A stretch of DNA of 64,000 bases from Zhihengliuella sp. (GTDB lineage: Bacteria > Actinomycetota > Actinomycetes > Actinomycetales > Micrococcaceae). Below the pieces are notes generated by a model that saw nothing but the letters and a program-made list of their open reading frames with translations, had not been told where the DNA came from and made no database searches. The position numbers were made by a program, and so were the translations under genes. Each line of letters starts with the position of its first letter. Within the stretch, counting starts at the first letter, position 1. Positions 1 through 9,519 of the stretch are shown piece by piece. The stretch lies in assembly GCF_031178195.1 (NCBI RefSeq), contig NZ_JAPSJL010000003.1:372001-436000 (forward strand), read 5' to 3'.

Positions 1-172
1 GGTCATCCGCGACGGCTACGCGCCCACCCCGGAGCAGCTCCAGTGGGCGCGGGGGCTGCTCGCCGAGGCCGAGACACAGACCGGCGCGTTCCGCTACGAG
101 GGACAGATGGTCGACGAGGTAGTGCTCAAGAAGGCCCGCCTCCTGGCCGCGCGCGGGAGACTGGACCCATGA
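1..172 (+). CDS. CitE-like HpcH/HpaI aldolase / citrate lyase beta subunit, C-terminal fragment
   Basis: Only the last 56 or so codons are in the window; the gene enters from the left edge. The reading frame beginning at base 2 has a GYAPTPEQLQWARGLL stretch followed by GQMVDEVVLKKAR. This matches the C-terminal cap of CitE/HpcH-type lyases, where a G-x-MVD-x-x-V-x-x-A-R motif closes the TIM barrel. Such enzymes cleave citryl-CoA, malyl-CoA or related beta-hydroxyacyl-CoA substrates. The stop overlaps the next gene's start as ATGA, so the two are probably co-transcribed. The neighbouring tricarboxylate transporter and CitA/CitB-type sensor pair suggest a role in using an imported carboxylate. 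The exact substrate cannot be read from this fragment. Confidence 0.7.
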   Translation, partial: VIRDGYAPTPEQLQWARGLLAEAETQTGAFRYEGQMVDEVVLKKARLLAARGRLDP

Positions 173-561
173 AATCAGTAGTCGGTGCGGCGCTCGGCGC
201 CGTCCTCGCCCTCGGGGCGTTTCCCTTCCTCTACAAGATGTGGTCCGACGACCTGCGGTTCAGGGCCCTCCGGGGCGACGCCGGATTCCCGGAGATCATC
301 CTGCTGGAGGCCGTTCCGGGCCTCGTCCTGGCACTGAGTCTGCTGCTGGTCTACGTCTGGGGCAGGCCCAGCCGCTGGGCCGGCGGGGTCGGGCTGGTCG
401 TCGGCGCGGCGGCAGTCGCCGTCACCTGGCTCGTGATGGGTCGGCTCCAGTACTGGTCGGTCGGGCTGGAATCCCAGTTGCTCATGGGCTCCGGACTGGC
501 GCTCGGCTATCTGGCGGCGCTGATCGTCGGCGGCCGTAGGCCTCAGTCGGAGAGTTCGTAG
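169..561 (+). CDS. Small integral membrane protein of unknown function
   Basis: This 130-residue protein has about four hydrophobic segments, near residues 5-22, 45-65, 73-92 and 105-122, and no domain that I recognise. The ATG at 169 overlaps the stop of the CitE-like gene (ATGA), which indicates translational coupling, and a MKSVVGAALGAV N-terminus gives a normal membrane insertion signal. Its 3' end overlaps the convergent response regulator gene by 19 bases. The coupling to a lyase gene beside a tricarboxylate transporter suggests an accessory role in carboxylate use, but this is only inferred from context. Confidence 0.6.
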   Translation: MKSVVGAALGAVLALGAFPFLYKMWSDDLRFRALRGDAGFPEIILLEAVPGLVLALSLLLVYVWGRPSRWAGGVGLVVGAAAVAVTWLVMGRLQYWSVGLESQLLMGSGLALGYLAALIVGGRRPQSESS

Positions 562-1208
562 CGGCGCTCGGGCCGACCGATCGTCCCGTACTTCAGATTG
601 ACCCTCGCCCTTCCGGACTCGACGAGGAACTCCAAGTACCGGCGGATCGTGACGCGTGCCGCGCCGAGCGCCTCCGCCGTCTCGGCCGCGGACACGTCGC
701 CGTCGACCTCGGCCAGGAACGATTCGACCAAGTCGAGCGTCTCCCGGCTGTAGCCCTTGGGGGGCCGGCTGGGGCCCGCGCCCGCCCCGAACAGCCGGTC
801 CAGGTCGGACTGAGCCGTCGTCCGGCCTGCACTGAGACTGCCCGAGACCCGCCGGTAGTGCTCGAGTTTGTCGCGCAGGTCCGTCGCCTTGAAGGGCTTG
901 ATGAGGTAGTGCACGATCCCGCCCCGCATCGCACGGCGCACCGTGTCGGCCTCACGTGCCGCGGACACCACGATGACATCGGTTGCGTCGGAGATCTCCC
1001 GGATCCGCGGGAGCAGGTCCAGCCCGAAGACATCCGGGAGATAGATGTCGAGCAGGACCAGATCCGGCAGGAGGCGGCGCACCGCCGTCAGTGCGTCCGC
1101 CCCGGTGTGCGCCGTACCCACCACCTCGAAACCCGGAGTCCCCGCCACGAATCCGGCGTGGACGCGGGCGACCATGAAGTCGTCGTCGACGATCAGTACT
1201 CGACTCAT
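543..1208 (-). CDS. CitB/DcuR-type response regulator
   Basis: This 221-residue response regulator has a receiver domain at residues 1-120, with acidic residues D8-D10, phospho-acceptor D54 (LLDIYLPD) and conserved K104 (LIKPF). A DNA-binding winged-helix region follows at about 150-221. The receiver and the [20 protein letters not shown] helix-turn-helix match the CitB/DpiA/DcuR family, which controls citrate and C4-dicarboxylate genes. Its start overlaps the upstream sensor kinase stop by 4 bases, so the two are one operon. The likely target is the divergent tctCBA operon, an inference from position. Confidence 0.85.
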   Translation of the reverse strand: MSRVLIVDDDFMVARVHAGFVAGTPGFEVVGTAHTGADALTAVRRLLPDLVLLDIYLPDVFGLDLLPRIREISDATDVIVVSAAREADTVRRAMRGGIVHYLIKPFKATDLRDKLEHYRRVSGSLSAGRTTAQSDLDRLFGAGAGPSRPPKGYSRETLDLVESFLAEVDGDVSAAETAEALGAARVTIRRYLEFLVESGRARVNLKYGTIGRPERRYELSD

Positions 1209-2806
1209 CGGCCCTCCCGCCTGAACTCAGCAGTGAAGACGGCCCCGCCCCGGTTCTCGACGCGCACGTCTCCACCGTGCCGCCGGCAGAGTGCTCGGAC
1301 GATCGCCAGGCCGTAGCCACGCTCGGACCGCGGCCCCGTCTTGGTGCTGAATCCCCGGCGGAAGATCGAGGGCAGGTCGGTGTCGGAGATCCCCGGCCCG
1401 GAATCGGCGACGACGCACCGCAGCAGGTTGGGGAGGTCCATGAGCTCCACGTGCACGCGCGGATCCGGCGTCCGGGCGCAGGCGTCGATGGCGTTGTCGG
1501 CCAGATTGCCGACGACGGCGGCGACGTCCCGGGAGAGCTCGTCGCCGATCCGGCCGAGCGACGATCCGTCCGATACCGACAGGCGCACGCCACGTTCGGC
1601 GGCCAGGCTCGACTTCGCGATGAGGACTGCTGCGACCGTTGGATCGCCGACCCGTTCGGTGACCCCGTCGCGGAACGCCGTCCGGTCCTGCTCCAGCCCA
1701 TCGATGTAGTGGATGACCTCGTCGTACTCGCGCAGCTGGACCAACCCCGAGATCGTATGGAGCTGGTTGGCGAACTCGTGAGTCTGCGCGCGGAGCATCT
1801 CCGTGGTCGCACGCGTCGTCCCGAGTTCGCGTTCGAGTGTCTCCAGTTCGGTCCGGTCCCGCAGCGTGGTGACCCGGCCCTCGACCCGATTGCCGCTGAC
1901 GATCGGCCGCCGGTTGACCACGATGAGCCGGCTCCCGGCCAGGACCAGCTCGTCGGTGACGCTCTCATCCGAGGTCAGCGCGTCGACGACCTCGTCAGGG
2001 AGTCCGAGACTGCCGATGGGCTGAGAGACCGCGTCCGGGGAAAGGTCGAGCAGCTGCGCCGCGGGGCCGTTCAGGACCGTGATGCGCTGCTCGGAATCGA
2101 CGGCGACCACACCTTCCTTGATGCCGTGCAGGACGGCGGAACGGTGCTCGGCGAGAGCCGCGATCTCGCGGGGCTCCAGCCCGAAGGTCTGCCGCTTGAC
2201 CCGCCGCGCCAGCAGCAGCGAACCCGAGATGCCGAGGGCGAGGGAGAGCCCCATGTAGACGGCGAGGTTGGGCACCGCGGCCGCAGCCAGCTGCAGCACA
2301 TGGGGCCGGTCACGGGCGACGACCGCGGTGCCGACCACCTGGCCAGCGTCGTTGAGGACGGGGACGAAAGCGGCGGCGGTGTCCTGTCCGGCCAGCGGCG
2401 CGCGGCCGGTCCAGGAACGTCCCGCTGGAGCGGACCGGGGACGGTCCAGCCGTGTCCCCAGCAGCGCCGGCGAGGTGGAGGCAACGACCTCCTGCTCCGG
2501 ACTGGCGAGCAGAGCCAGGCTGGCCCCGGAGATCGCACGTACCGACTCCGTGACGCTCGGCAGGGCGGCGCCCATCCGCGGGGCCGACCCTGGGAGCTGG
2601 GCCCGGACGAGCGGCATCGCCGCGAGCGTCTCCGCCGCAGAGAGCGCGCGCCGTCCTTCGGTCCGCTCGAAGCTCTTGGCCGACTGGGCCATCGAGATGG
2701 CGAGGACGCCCGCGAGCATGACGACGACGATCACCAGCTGCAGTGCGAGCAGCTGGCCTGCAAGGGACATGCGTTTGCGATGCTGTGGGCCGGCAACGGG
2801 TGCCAT
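1205..2806 (-). CDS. CitA/DcuS-type sensor histidine kinase
   Basis: A membrane sensor kinase of 533 residues. It has TM1 at about 17-41, an extracytoplasmic ligand domain at 42-177 and TM2 at 178-200. A cytoplasmic PAS domain at 222-320 is followed by a dimerisation helix with the phospho-accepting H343 (QTHEFANQLHTISGL) and a HATPase domain. The HATPase carries an N-box (NLADNAIDAC, from 434), DSGPGI (468) and GYGLAIV (497). This arrangement and the HEF-x-N-x-LH-x-I motif are typical of citrate/dicarboxylate sensors. I chose the ATG at 2806 because a GAGGA ribosome site lies 8 bases upstream; a longer upstream reading frame is Arg-rich and non-coding in character. Transcription is divergent from tctC. 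Confidence 0.88.
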   Translation of the reverse strand: MAPVAGPQHRKRMSLAGQLLALQLVIVVVMLAGVLAISMAQSAKSFERTEGRRALSAAETLAAMPLVRAQLPGSAPRMGAALPSVTESVRAISGASLALLASPEQEVVASTSPALLGTRLDRPRSAPAGRSWTGRAPLAGQDTAAAFVPVLNDAGQVVGTAVVARDRPHVLQLAAAAVPNLAVYMGLSLALGISGSLLLARRVKRQTFGLEPREIAALAEHRSAVLHGIKEGVVAVDSEQRITVLNGPAAQLLDLSPDAVSQPIGSLGLPDEVVDALTSDESVTDELVLAGSRLIVVNRRPIVSGNRVEGRVTTLRDRTELETLERELGTTRATTEMLRAQTHEFANQLHTISGLVQLREYDEVIHYIDGLEQDRTAFRDGVTERVGDPTVAAVLIAKSSLAAERGVRLSVSDGSSLGRIGDELSRDVAAVVGNLADNAIDACARTPDPRVHVELMDLPNLLRCVVADSGPGISDTDLPSIFRRGFSTKTGPRSERGYGLAIVRALCRRHGGDVRVENRGGAVFTAEFRREGR

Positions 2807-2892
2807 GCGGGGTTCCTCGTGCGACGACGGCGGGAGTGATGTACCGGAGAACTGTACCGGCGGGCCGGGTGTCCTCGAAATGTGGCCCGGAC

Positions 2893-2940
2893 CACAAAGA
2901 TCACAATGTCCACTGCGACCAGAAGAGTGACGCCGGTCAC
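2893..2940. promoter_or_regulatory. Candidate operator region between sensor kinase and tctC
   Basis: The 222-base divergent gap (2807-3028) is less G+C rich than its surroundings. It holds a direct repeat CACAA at 2893-2897 and 2902-2906 (9-base period) and an inverted repeat GTGAC-GCCG-GTCAC at 2927-2940. A second direct repeat, TGTACCGG, lies just outside at 2840-2847 and 2853-2860. These are reasonable candidate sites for the adjacent CitB-type regulator, but no experimental motif was matched. Confidence 0.35.
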
Positions 2941-3028
2941 CGGTCTTCGTAGCGTTGCTTCCATTCCGGCGCCCGCCGCTGGGACGTCGAAACCATCTAC
3001 TGACTCGCACAATCCTCTAGGAGCCTCC

Positions 3029-4039
3029 ATGGGAAAGCGCACATCCGGCGGTCTGGCCGCCCTGTCCATCGCCGCAGTCCTCGCCGCCACTGGTTGTGGC
3101 GTGACCTCCGATTCCGGTGCCGACGCCGAGGGCTCGGCGAGCGCGGACGGGCCGCTGACCGATCTGCGGATCATGGTCCCGAACTCGGCGGGCGGCGGCT
3201 ACGACACCACGGCGCGCGTGGCGGCCCAGACCATGGAGTCGGAAGGCATCGCAGAGTCCATCGAGGTCTTCAACCTCCCGGGCGCCGGCGGCACCGTAGG
3301 GCTGGCCCGCCTCATCAACGAGGAGGGCAACGGCGACCTGGCGATGCTCATGGGACTGGGCGTGGTCGGCGCCAGCCACACCAACGACACCGACGCACGG
3401 TTGACCGACACCGAGCCGATTGCGCGTCTGGTCGAAGAGCCGGGCGCCATCGTGGTGCCCAAGGACTCCCCGTACGAGACGATCGACGATTTCGTCGAGG
3501 CATGGAAGGCTGATCCCGCTCTGCTGGCCGTCGGCGGAGGGTCTTCCCCGGGCGGACCCGACCACCTGCTGCCGATGCAGCTGGCCGAGACGGTGGGCAT
3601 CGATCCGACGACGGTCAACTATGTCTCGTACGACGGCGGCGGTGACCTCCTGCCGGCCTTGCTCGGCAGCAAGATCGCCGCGGCCGCCTCCGGGATCGGC
3701 GAGTTCAAGCAGCAGGTTGAGAACGGGGACATCCGCGTCCTCGCGGTCAGCAGTGAGGAGCGGCTCGAGGGGATCGACGCCCCGACGCTGGTGGAATCGG
3801 ACATCGACCTGGTGTTCTCCAACTGGCGCGGCATCGTCGCCCCTCCGGGGACCTCCGAGGAGGACCAGCAGGAGCTGACCGACGCCCTGACGGAGATGCA
3901 CGGGACCGACGCGTGGAAGGACGCCCTGGAGACGAACCAGTGGACCGACGCCTTCCTGACGGGCGAGGAGTTCGAGGCCTTCCTCGGCGAGCAGGACGAC
4001 CGGGTGTCCAACACGCTGGAGCAGCTGGGACTCGGATGA
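3029..4039 (+). CDS. tctC: Tripartite tricarboxylate transporter substrate-binding lipoprotein
   Basis: This 336-residue extracytoplasmic binding protein is of the TctC/BugE family. Its signal sequence ends in a lipobox (LAATGC, Cys23), so it should be lipid-anchored on the outer face of the membrane. Family features include the IMVPNSAGGGYD beta-strand and ligand loop near residue 50 and the NLPGAGGTVGLARL segment near 83. It delivers a tri- or dicarboxylate to the TctAB permease, which is driven by an ion gradient. The ATG at 3029 has a TAGGAG ribosome site; a longer frame starting upstream lacks one. It is the first gene of tctCBA, divergent from its probable regulators. Confidence 0.92.
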   Translation: MGKRTSGGLAALSIAAVLAATGCGVTSDSGADAEGSASADGPLTDLRIMVPNSAGGGYDTTARVAAQTMESEGIAESIEVFNLPGAGGTVGLARLINEEGNGDLAMLMGLGVVGASHTNDTDARLTDTEPIARLVEEPGAIVVPKDSPYETIDDFVEAWKADPALLAVGGGSSPGGPDHLLPMQLAETVGIDPTTVNYVSYDGGGDLLPALLGSKIAAAASGIGEFKQQVENGDIRVLAVSSEERLEGIDAPTLVESDIDLVFSNWRGIVAPPGTSEEDQQELTDALTEMHGTDAWKDALETNQWTDAFLTGEEFEAFLGEQDDRVSNTLEQLGLG

Positions 4040-4539
4040 CTTCGCTGAGCCTCTGGTGGAAGAACTATTCCGAGCTGGGTGTCGCCGCCCTGCTCGGGGT
4101 GGCCGGCTTCCTCGTTCTGTGGGACGCCTCGACCATCACCGCCCCATACTCGATGGGCGACCCGGTGGGCCCGAAGGCCGTTCCTCGTATCGTCGGGGTG
4201 ATGCTCCTGGTCTGCGCGGCCGGTCTGGTCGTCCAGGTGCTGCGCGGCCGGTCCGCGCCGGCGGAGGAGGGCGAGGACATCGAACCCGGGACGCCGACGG
4301 ACTGGAAGACAGTCCTGCCCCTGATCGCCTTGCTCGTCATCACGTCGTCGATCGTCGATGCCGCGGGCTGGGTCATCGCCGGATTCGTCCTTTTCTGGGG
4401 TGCGGCGGCGACCCTCGGCAGCCGTCACTGGGTCCGTGACCCGATCATCGCCCTCGTGCTCTCGACGACGTCTTTCTACGGCTTCTACCTGGGTCTGGGG
4501 ATCCGGCTCCCGGCCGGCCTGCTGGAAGGAGTGCTGTAG
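4036..4539 (+). CDS. tctB: Tripartite tricarboxylate transporter small permease subunit
   Basis: The 167-residue membrane protein has four predicted TM segments (about 14-32, 50-70, 93-113 and 117-160 with a break), as usual for the poorly conserved TctB family. Its ATG overlaps the tctC stop (ATGA), and its stop is followed directly by the tctA start. The assignment rests on this operon position as well as on size and topology. TctB partners the large TctA channel subunit. Confidence 0.88.
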   Translation: MTSLSLWWKNYSELGVAALLGVAGFLVLWDASTITAPYSMGDPVGPKAVPRIVGVMLLVCAAGLVVQVLRGRSAPAEEGEDIEPGTPTDWKTVLPLIALLVITSSIVDAAGWVIAGFVLFWGAAATLGSRHWVRDPIIALVLSTTSFYGFYLGLGIRLPAGLLEGVL

Positions 4540-6102
4540 ATGGAGACGTTCAATCTCCTCATGGAGGGCTTCGCCGCCGCGGCGACCCCGATCAATCTGC
4601 TCTACGCGCTCGTCGGGGTCCTCCTCGGGACCGCAGTGGGCGTGCTCCCTGGCATCGGCCCCGCCATGGCGGTCGCGCTGCTGCTCCCTGTCACCTACGG
4701 CCTCGGCGCCGACGCGGCGCTGATCATGTTCGCCGGTATCTACTACGGCGGCATGTACGGAGGGTCGACGACCTCGATCCTGCTGAACACGCCCGGCGAG
4801 TCCTCGACCGTCATCACGGCAATCGAGGGCCACAAGATGGCCAAGGCGGGCCGGGCCGCGCAGGCCCTGGCGACAGCCGCGATCGGCTCGTTCGTCGCGG
4901 GCACGATCGGCACCGTTCTCCTCGTGACGATCGCACCTCTCGTGGTCAAGTTCGCCGTCAGTCTCGGTGCGCCGAGCTATCTGGCGATCATGCTGCTCGC
5001 GCTGGTCGCCGTGACCGCCGTACTGGGCCAGTCAAAGGTTCGAGGCTTCGCGGCGCTGGCCCTCGGCCTCGGCATCGGCCTCATCGGAGCGGACCCCGTC
5101 ACCGGGCAGCGCCGCCTCACCTTCGGCCAGCCGCTGCTCGTGGACGGGGTTGACATCGTCGTCGTCGCGGTCGCGATCTTCGCGATCGGCGAGGCCTTCT
5201 GGATCGCCGCGCACCTGCGGCGACGGCCGGTCGAGACGATCCCCGTGGGGCGGCCCTGGATGGGCCGGGAGGACTGGAAACGTTCCTGGAAGCCGTGGCT
5301 TCGGGGGACCGCCTTCGGCTTCCCCTTCGGGGCCCTGCCAGCCGGCGGCGCGGAGGTGCCCACGTTCCTCTCCTACGTGACGGAGAAGCGGCTCTCGAAG
5401 CACCGGCACGAATTCGGGCACGGCGCCATCGAAGGCGTGGCCGGCCCCGAGGCAGCCAACAACGCCTCCGCCGCCGGCACGCTGACGCCCATGCTCGCGC
5501 TGGGGCTGCCGACCAACGCGACGGCGGCAATCATGCTGATCGCGCTGACCCAGTACGGAATCCAGCCGGGACCGCTGCTCTTCGAGAGTCATCCGGCACT
5601 GGTATGGGCGATGATCGCGAGCCTCTTCATCGGCAACACGCTGCTGCTGCTCATCAACCTTCCCCTGGCACCGGTCTGGGCGAAGCTCCTGCAGATCCCG
5701 CGCCCGTACCTCTACGCGGGGATCCTCTTCTTCGCCACGCTGGGTGCCTACGCCGTCAACCTGCAGACCTTCGACCTGTTCCTGTTGCTGGTCCTGGGGC
5801 TGCTCGGCTTCCTCATGCGGCGGTACGGCCTCCCGATCCTGCCGCTGATCCTCGGCGTCATCCTGGGCCCCCGGGTCGAGGAGGAACTGCGGCAGGCCCT
5901 GCAGATCTCTGCAGGGGATCCGGCCGGCCTGGTCTCGGAGCCCATCGCGGTGTGGGTCTACGCAATCATCGTCACGCTGCTCCTGGCTCCCCTGGTCGTG
6001 AAGGCTGTGCGGGCCCGGCGGACACCCTCGAGTGGTTCGAGCCCAGAGGATCCGCAGGTGGAGGAGACGCGGGAAGATCGGAGCAATCTGGGAGGTCGGT
6101 GA
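4540..6102 (+). CDS. tctA: Tripartite tricarboxylate transporter large permease subunit
   Basis: The 520-residue polytopic protein has roughly 11-12 TM segments. TctA hallmarks are [18 protein letters not shown] near residue 35, [17 protein letters not shown] near 75 and a second [15 protein letters not shown] motif near 320. It forms the transmembrane pathway of the binding-protein-dependent secondary transporter. It starts at ATG 4540, immediately after tctB. It is the last gene of the operon and is followed by a hairpin at 6107-6143. The substrate class (citrate, tartrate, other carboxylates or aromatic acids) is not determined by sequence. The CitA/CitB-like regulators favour a tricarboxylate or dicarboxylate. 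Confidence 0.93.
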   Translation: METFNLLMEGFAAAATPINLLYALVGVLLGTAVGVLPGIGPAMAVALLLPVTYGLGADAALIMFAGIYYGGMYGGSTTSILLNTPGESSTVITAIEGHKMAKAGRAAQALATAAIGSFVAGTIGTVLLVTIAPLVVKFAVSLGAPSYLAIMLLALVAVTAVLGQSKVRGFAALALGLGIGLIGADPVTGQRRLTFGQPLLVDGVDIVVVAVAIFAIGEAFWIAAHLRRRPVETIPVGRPWMGREDWKRSWKPWLRGTAFGFPFGALPAGGAEVPTFLSYVTEKRLSKHRHEFGHGAIEGVAGPEAANNASAAGTLTPMLALGLPTNATAAIMLIALTQYGIQPGPLLFESHPALVWAMIASLFIGNTLLLLINLPLAPVWAKLLQIPRPYLYAGILFFATLGAYAVNLQTFDLFLLLVLGLLGFLMRRYGLPILPLILGVILGPRVEEELRQALQISAGDPAGLVSEPIAVWVYAIIVTLLLAPLVVKAVRARRTPSSGSSPEDPQVEETREDRSNLGGR

Positions 6103-6106
6103 GTAG

Positions 6107-6143
6107 TCGCCGCGGACGGTTCACAGAGCGTGCTCCGCGGTGA
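6107..6143 (+). terminator. Hairpin after tctA
   Basis: TCGCCGCGGA (6107-6116) pairs with TCCGCGGTGA (6134-6143), with one G-U pair and a 17-base loop. There is no T-run. A plausible end of the tctCBA transcript. Confidence 0.4.
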
Positions 6144-6185
6144 TTGGCTGACGGGTGTCAGCATTCCGACCGGAAGGGGAACATT

Positions 6186-6608
6186 GTGAACGAGCTCTAC
6201 ACCACCGAGGCACTCGCCACCGGGGCCGGGCGCAACGGCCACGTGGCCACCCGGGACGGCCGCGTCGAGTTCGATCTCGCCGCTCCCGAGTCGATGGGCG
6301 GCAGCGGCGACGGCGCGAACCCCGAGCAGCTCTTCGCCGCCGGCTACTCGGCCTGCTTCCACGGCGCCCTCCAGCTCGTGGCCAAGAAGGAGAACGTGGA
6401 GATCCAGGACTCCAGTGTCGGCGGGAGGGTCACGCTCGGGAAGGACGACGAGGGCAACCTCCAGCTCGCCGTGGTCCTCGAGGTCGTGCTGCCGGGCGTG
6501 GAGCGGGACGTCGCCCAGGACCTCGCCGACAAGGCCCATCAGGTCTGCCCCTACTCCCGCGCCACCCGTGGCAACATCGAGGTCGACGTCCGCGTCTCCG
6601 AGGACTAG
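6186..6608 (+). CDS. ohr: Ohr/OsmC-family organic hydroperoxide resistance peroxidase
   Basis: This 140-residue protein carries the Ohr signature: [20 protein letters not shown] with peroxidatic Cys57, and [16 protein letters not shown] with resolving Cys121. It reduces organic and fatty-acid hydroperoxides in the cytoplasm, using dihydrolipoamide as the usual electron donor. The GTG at 6186 is preceded by GGAAGGGGA, a good ribosome site, and matches the family length of about 140. It appears monocistronic, with hairpins before (6107-6143) and after (6626-6663). No OhrR-type MarR gene is adjacent. Confidence 0.93.
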   Translation: MNELYTTEALATGAGRNGHVATRDGRVEFDLAAPESMGGSGDGANPEQLFAAGYSACFHGALQLVAKKENVEIQDSSVGGRVTLGKDDEGNLQLAVVLEVVLPGVERDVAQDLADKAHQVCPYSRATRGNIEVDVRVSED

Positions 6609-6625
6609 ACGACGCCGTCCACACT

Positions 6626-6663
6626 GGCCCGGTCGCGGCCCCGAACGGGGTCACGGCCGGGCC
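6626..6663 (+). terminator. Hairpin after ohr
   Basis: GGCCCGG (6626-6632) pairs with CCGGGCC (6657-6663), and an inner GCCCC/GGGGT stem closes on a GAAC loop. Strong GC hairpin without a T-run, placed right after the ohr stop. Confidence 0.55.
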
Positions 6664-6764
6664 GCTCGTGTCTGTGCACGCGCGGTCCCGCCCCCGGGGC
6701 GACGGCCCGTGCCTGCATCCGGCTGGCCTGCGGGCCGGGGAGCCGATCCGGCGGAGGCGTCTGG

Positions 6765-6770
6765 AACAAT
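6765..6770 (+). promoter_or_regulatory. Leaderless-type -10 for dxr
   Basis: AACAAT lies 7 bases before the GTG at 6778, the spacing seen at many starts in this window. It decides the start in favour of GTG 6778 over the ATG at 6769. Confidence 0.4.
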
Positions 6771-6777
6771 GTGGCGG

Positions 6778-8034
6778 GTGAGCTCACCGCAGAACCCCCC
6801 GCCGAAACCGTTCGCCGCGCCGCCGCAGGACAGGGCCCGCCGGATCGCCCTCATCGGCTCCACCGGCTCGATCGGCACCCAGGGGCTCGACGTCGTCGCC
6901 CGCGCCGGGGGTTCCGACGGCGGGCGCCGGTTCACGGTCGTGGCGCTCGCCGGCGGCTCGAACGTCGAGCTCCTGGCGCGCCAGGCCGTCGAGCACCGGG
7001 CCGAGGCCGTCGGCGCGGCCGGGACGTCGCCGGAGGCCCTGGCCGCCGCGATCACCGAGGCCGCCGGGCAGGCGGGGTGCCCCGCCTACCGGCCCGAGCT
7101 CTTCGCCGGGCCGGACGCCGCCGCCGCCATCGCCGGCTGGGCGAGCGCCGACGTCGTGCTCAACGGCATCACCGGATCCATCGGCCTGGCCCCCACGCTC
7201 GCCGCGCTCCGCGCCGGGCACCTGCTGGCGCTGGCGAACAAGGAGTCGTTGATCGTCGGCGGCGCGCTGGTCAAGGACGCCGCCGCCGCCGGGCAGATCG
7301 TGCCCGTGGACTCCGAGCACTCGGCCCTGGCCCAGGCCCTCCGCGCCGGCGACCCGGACGAGGTCTCCCGGCTCGTCGTCACCGCCTCCGGCGGCCCGTT
7401 CCGTGGCCGCACCCGCGCCGAGCTGGCCGACGTCACGCCCGAGCAGGCCCTGGCGCATCCCACGTGGGACATGGGCCGCGTGGTCACCACCAACTCCGCC
7501 ACGCTGGTCAACAAGGCGCTCGAGGTCATCGAGGCGCACCTGCTCTTCGACATCCCGCTGGAGCGGATCGAGCCAGTGGTCCACCCGCAGTCCATCGTCC
7601 ACTCCATGGTGGAGTTCGTCGACGGCTCCGTCATCGCGCAGGCCTCCCCGCCGGACATGCGCCTGCCGATCGCGCTGGGCCTCGCGTGGCCGCGCCGCGT
7701 CCCCGGCGCCGCCGCGGCCTGCGACTTCAGCCGCGCCGCCGAGTGGACGTTCGAGCCGCTGGACCAGGCCACCTTCGGGGCGATCGAGCTCGCCAAGCGG
7801 GCGGCCGCCGCCTCCAGCACCCACATGGCCGTCTACAACGCGGCCAACGAGGAGGCCGTCGAGGCCTTCCACGCCGGCCGGATCGGCTTCCTGCAGATCG
7901 TCGACACGGTCGCCGAGATCGTCGAGGAGTACGACGCCGGCGCGATCGTCGGCGACGAGCTCACGGTCGAGTCGGTGCTCGCCGCCGAGGACTGGGCACG
8001 AAACCGCACCCACGAGCGTTGGGGACTCCTGTGA
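6778..8034 (+). CDS. dxr: 1-deoxy-D-xylulose 5-phosphate reductoisomerase
   Basis: The 418-residue enzyme converts 1-deoxyxylulose 5-phosphate to 2-C-methylerythritol 4-phosphate with NADPH. This is the committed step of the non-mevalonate isoprenoid pathway. Visible motifs are the Rossmann loop [13 protein letters not shown] (near residue 25), [10 protein letters not shown], the metal/substrate region [21 protein letters not shown] and HPTWDMG. The GTG at 6778 fits a leaderless -10; an ATG at 6769 is the alternative, adding three residues. Its stop overlaps the rseP start (GTGA), so dxr and rseP are coupled. The later pathway gene ispG lies 4.7 kb downstream on the same strand. Confidence 0.95.
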   Translation: MSSPQNPPPKPFAAPPQDRARRIALIGSTGSIGTQGLDVVARAGGSDGGRRFTVVALAGGSNVELLARQAVEHRAEAVGAAGTSPEALAAAITEAAGQAGCPAYRPELFAGPDAAAAIAGWASADVVLNGITGSIGLAPTLAALRAGHLLALANKESLIVGGALVKDAAAAGQIVPVDSEHSALAQALRAGDPDEVSRLVVTASGGPFRGRTRAELADVTPEQALAHPTWDMGRVVTTNSATLVNKALEVIEAHLLFDIPLERIEPVVHPQSIVHSMVEFVDGSVIAQASPPDMRLPIALGLAWPRRVPGAAAACDFSRAAEWTFEPLDQATFGAIELAKRAAAASSTHMAVYNAANEEAVEAFHAGRIGFLQIVDTVAEIVEEYDAGAIVGDELTVESVLAAEDWARNRTHERWGLL

Positions 8035-9512
8035 CCGTTCTTCTGTTCATCGCCGGCGTCGTCCTCGTCCTGATCGGGGTCGGCGCCTCCATCGCCCTCC
8101 ACGAGATCGGGCACCTGGTCCCGGCCAAGCTCTTCGGGGTGCGCACGCCGAAGTACATGATCGGTTTCGGCCCCACCCTCTGGTCCACGCGCCGCGGCGA
8201 GACCGAGTACGGCGTCAAGGCGATCCCGCTGGGCGGATACGTCTCCATGATCGGGATGTTCCCGCCGGCGAAGGGCGGGGACGGCGTCGGGCGGACGGAC
8301 CTCGGCCGCCCTGCCTCGAGGGCGCAGGAGCCCGCCGCCGCGGAGGGCACGGCCGGGCGGGAACCGGCCGTCGACGCCTCGGCGACCGGCGTCGAGCCCG
8401 GGCCGGTGCCGACGACCCGGCGCTCCAGCACGGGCATCTTCCAGCAGCTGGCCGACGACGCCCGCCAGGCCTCCGCCGAGGAGCTCCGGCCCGGCGACGA
8501 GAACCGGTTGTTCTACAAGCTGCCGGTCCACAAACGCATCATCATCATGCTCGGCGGGCCGGTGATGAACCTGCTCATCGGGTTCATCCTGCTCGCACTC
8601 CTGGTCAGCGGCGTGGGCACGTACCAGAACACCACTCGTGTCTCCACCGTCAACGAGTGCGTGCTCAGCTCCGCCGAGCAGGCCGAGCGCGCCGCGGCCG
8701 GTGAGGACTCCTGCCGCCCCGGGGACCCGGAGGCCCCCGCCTCCGCGGCCGGCCTGAGGCCGGGCGACCAGGTGGTGGAGTACGACGGCGTGCGGGTCGC
8801 CGAGTGGGACTGGCAGCGACTCACGGAGCTGATCCGCTCCACGGCCGGGGAGACCGTCGAGCTCGCCTACGTCCGCGACGGCGTCGAGCACACCACCCGC
8901 ATCGAGCCGCTGCTGACCGAGCGCCCGCGACTGGACGCCATCGGCCGGCCCATGACCAATGCCGCGGGCGAGGTCGAGACCGTGCAGGTCGGGTTCGTGG
9001 GCATGGGATCGGACACCCGGCACATGACCCTGCCCATCACCGAGGTCCCCGAGAAGGTGGGGGAGAACATCCGGGCCGTCGCCGACGTCGTGCTGGACCT
9101 GCCCGCGCGCATGGCGGCCGTCGCGCGTGCCGCGTTCACCGACGCGCCGCGGGACATCAACGGGCCGATCTCCGTGGTCGGCGTCGGACGGATCGCCGGG
9201 GAGGTCTCCGCGATGGAGGAGGTCCCGCTGCGGGACCGGGCCTCCACCCTGGTGGGCCTGGTGGCGAGCCTGAACATCGCGCTGTTCGTGTTCAACCTGA
9301 TCCCGCTGCTGCCACTGGACGGCGGTCACGTGGCGGGGGCGCTGTGGGAGGCGATCCGCCGCGGCTTCGCGAAACTGTTCCGGCGCCGCGACCCGGGACC
9401 GGTGGACATCGCCAGACTGCTGCCGGTGACCTACGTGGTGGCCGGGCTGCTGCTGGTCATGGGCGTGCTCCTGATCTACGCGGACATCGTCAAGCCGGTC
9501 CAGCTCTTCTGA
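8031..9512 (+). CDS. rseP: Site-2 zinc metalloprotease RseP/Rip1
   Basis: This membrane-embedded protease of 493 residues cleaves transmembrane segments of anti-sigma factors and similar substrates. TM1 carries the zinc motif HEIGH (H24, E25, H28). A PDZ domain lies around residues 235-300, and the C-terminal TM has the third metal ligand region, [12 protein letters not shown] (near 425-435). A Gly/Ala/Pro-rich insert of about 60 residues sits between the first strand region and TM2 (about 80-140). It makes the protein longer than typical actinobacterial Rip1 proteins, which are about 400-440. Translation is coupled to dxr by a 4-base overlap; this dxr-rip1 pair is conserved in actinobacteria. 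Confidence 0.93.
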   Translation: MTVLLFIAGVVLVLIGVGASIALHEIGHLVPAKLFGVRTPKYMIGFGPTLWSTRRGETEYGVKAIPLGGYVSMIGMFPPAKGGDGVGRTDLGRPASRAQEPAAAEGTAGREPAVDASATGVEPGPVPTTRRSSTGIFQQLADDARQASAEELRPGDENRLFYKLPVHKRIIIMLGGPVMNLLIGFILLALLVSGVGTYQNTTRVSTVNECVLSSAEQAERAAAGEDSCRPGDPEAPASAAGLRPGDQVVEYDGVRVAEWDWQRLTELIRSTAGETVELAYVRDGVEHTTRIEPLLTERPRLDAIGRPMTNAAGEVETVQVGFVGMGSDTRHMTLPITEVPEKVGENIRAVADVVLDLPARMAAVARAAFTDAPRDINGPISVVGVGRIAGEVSAMEEVPLRDRASTLVGLVASLNIALFVFNLIPLLPLDGGHVAGALWEAIRRGFAKLFRRRDPGPVDIARLLPVTYVVAGLLLVMGVLLIYADIVKPVQLF

Positions 9513-9519
9513 CCTGCGG

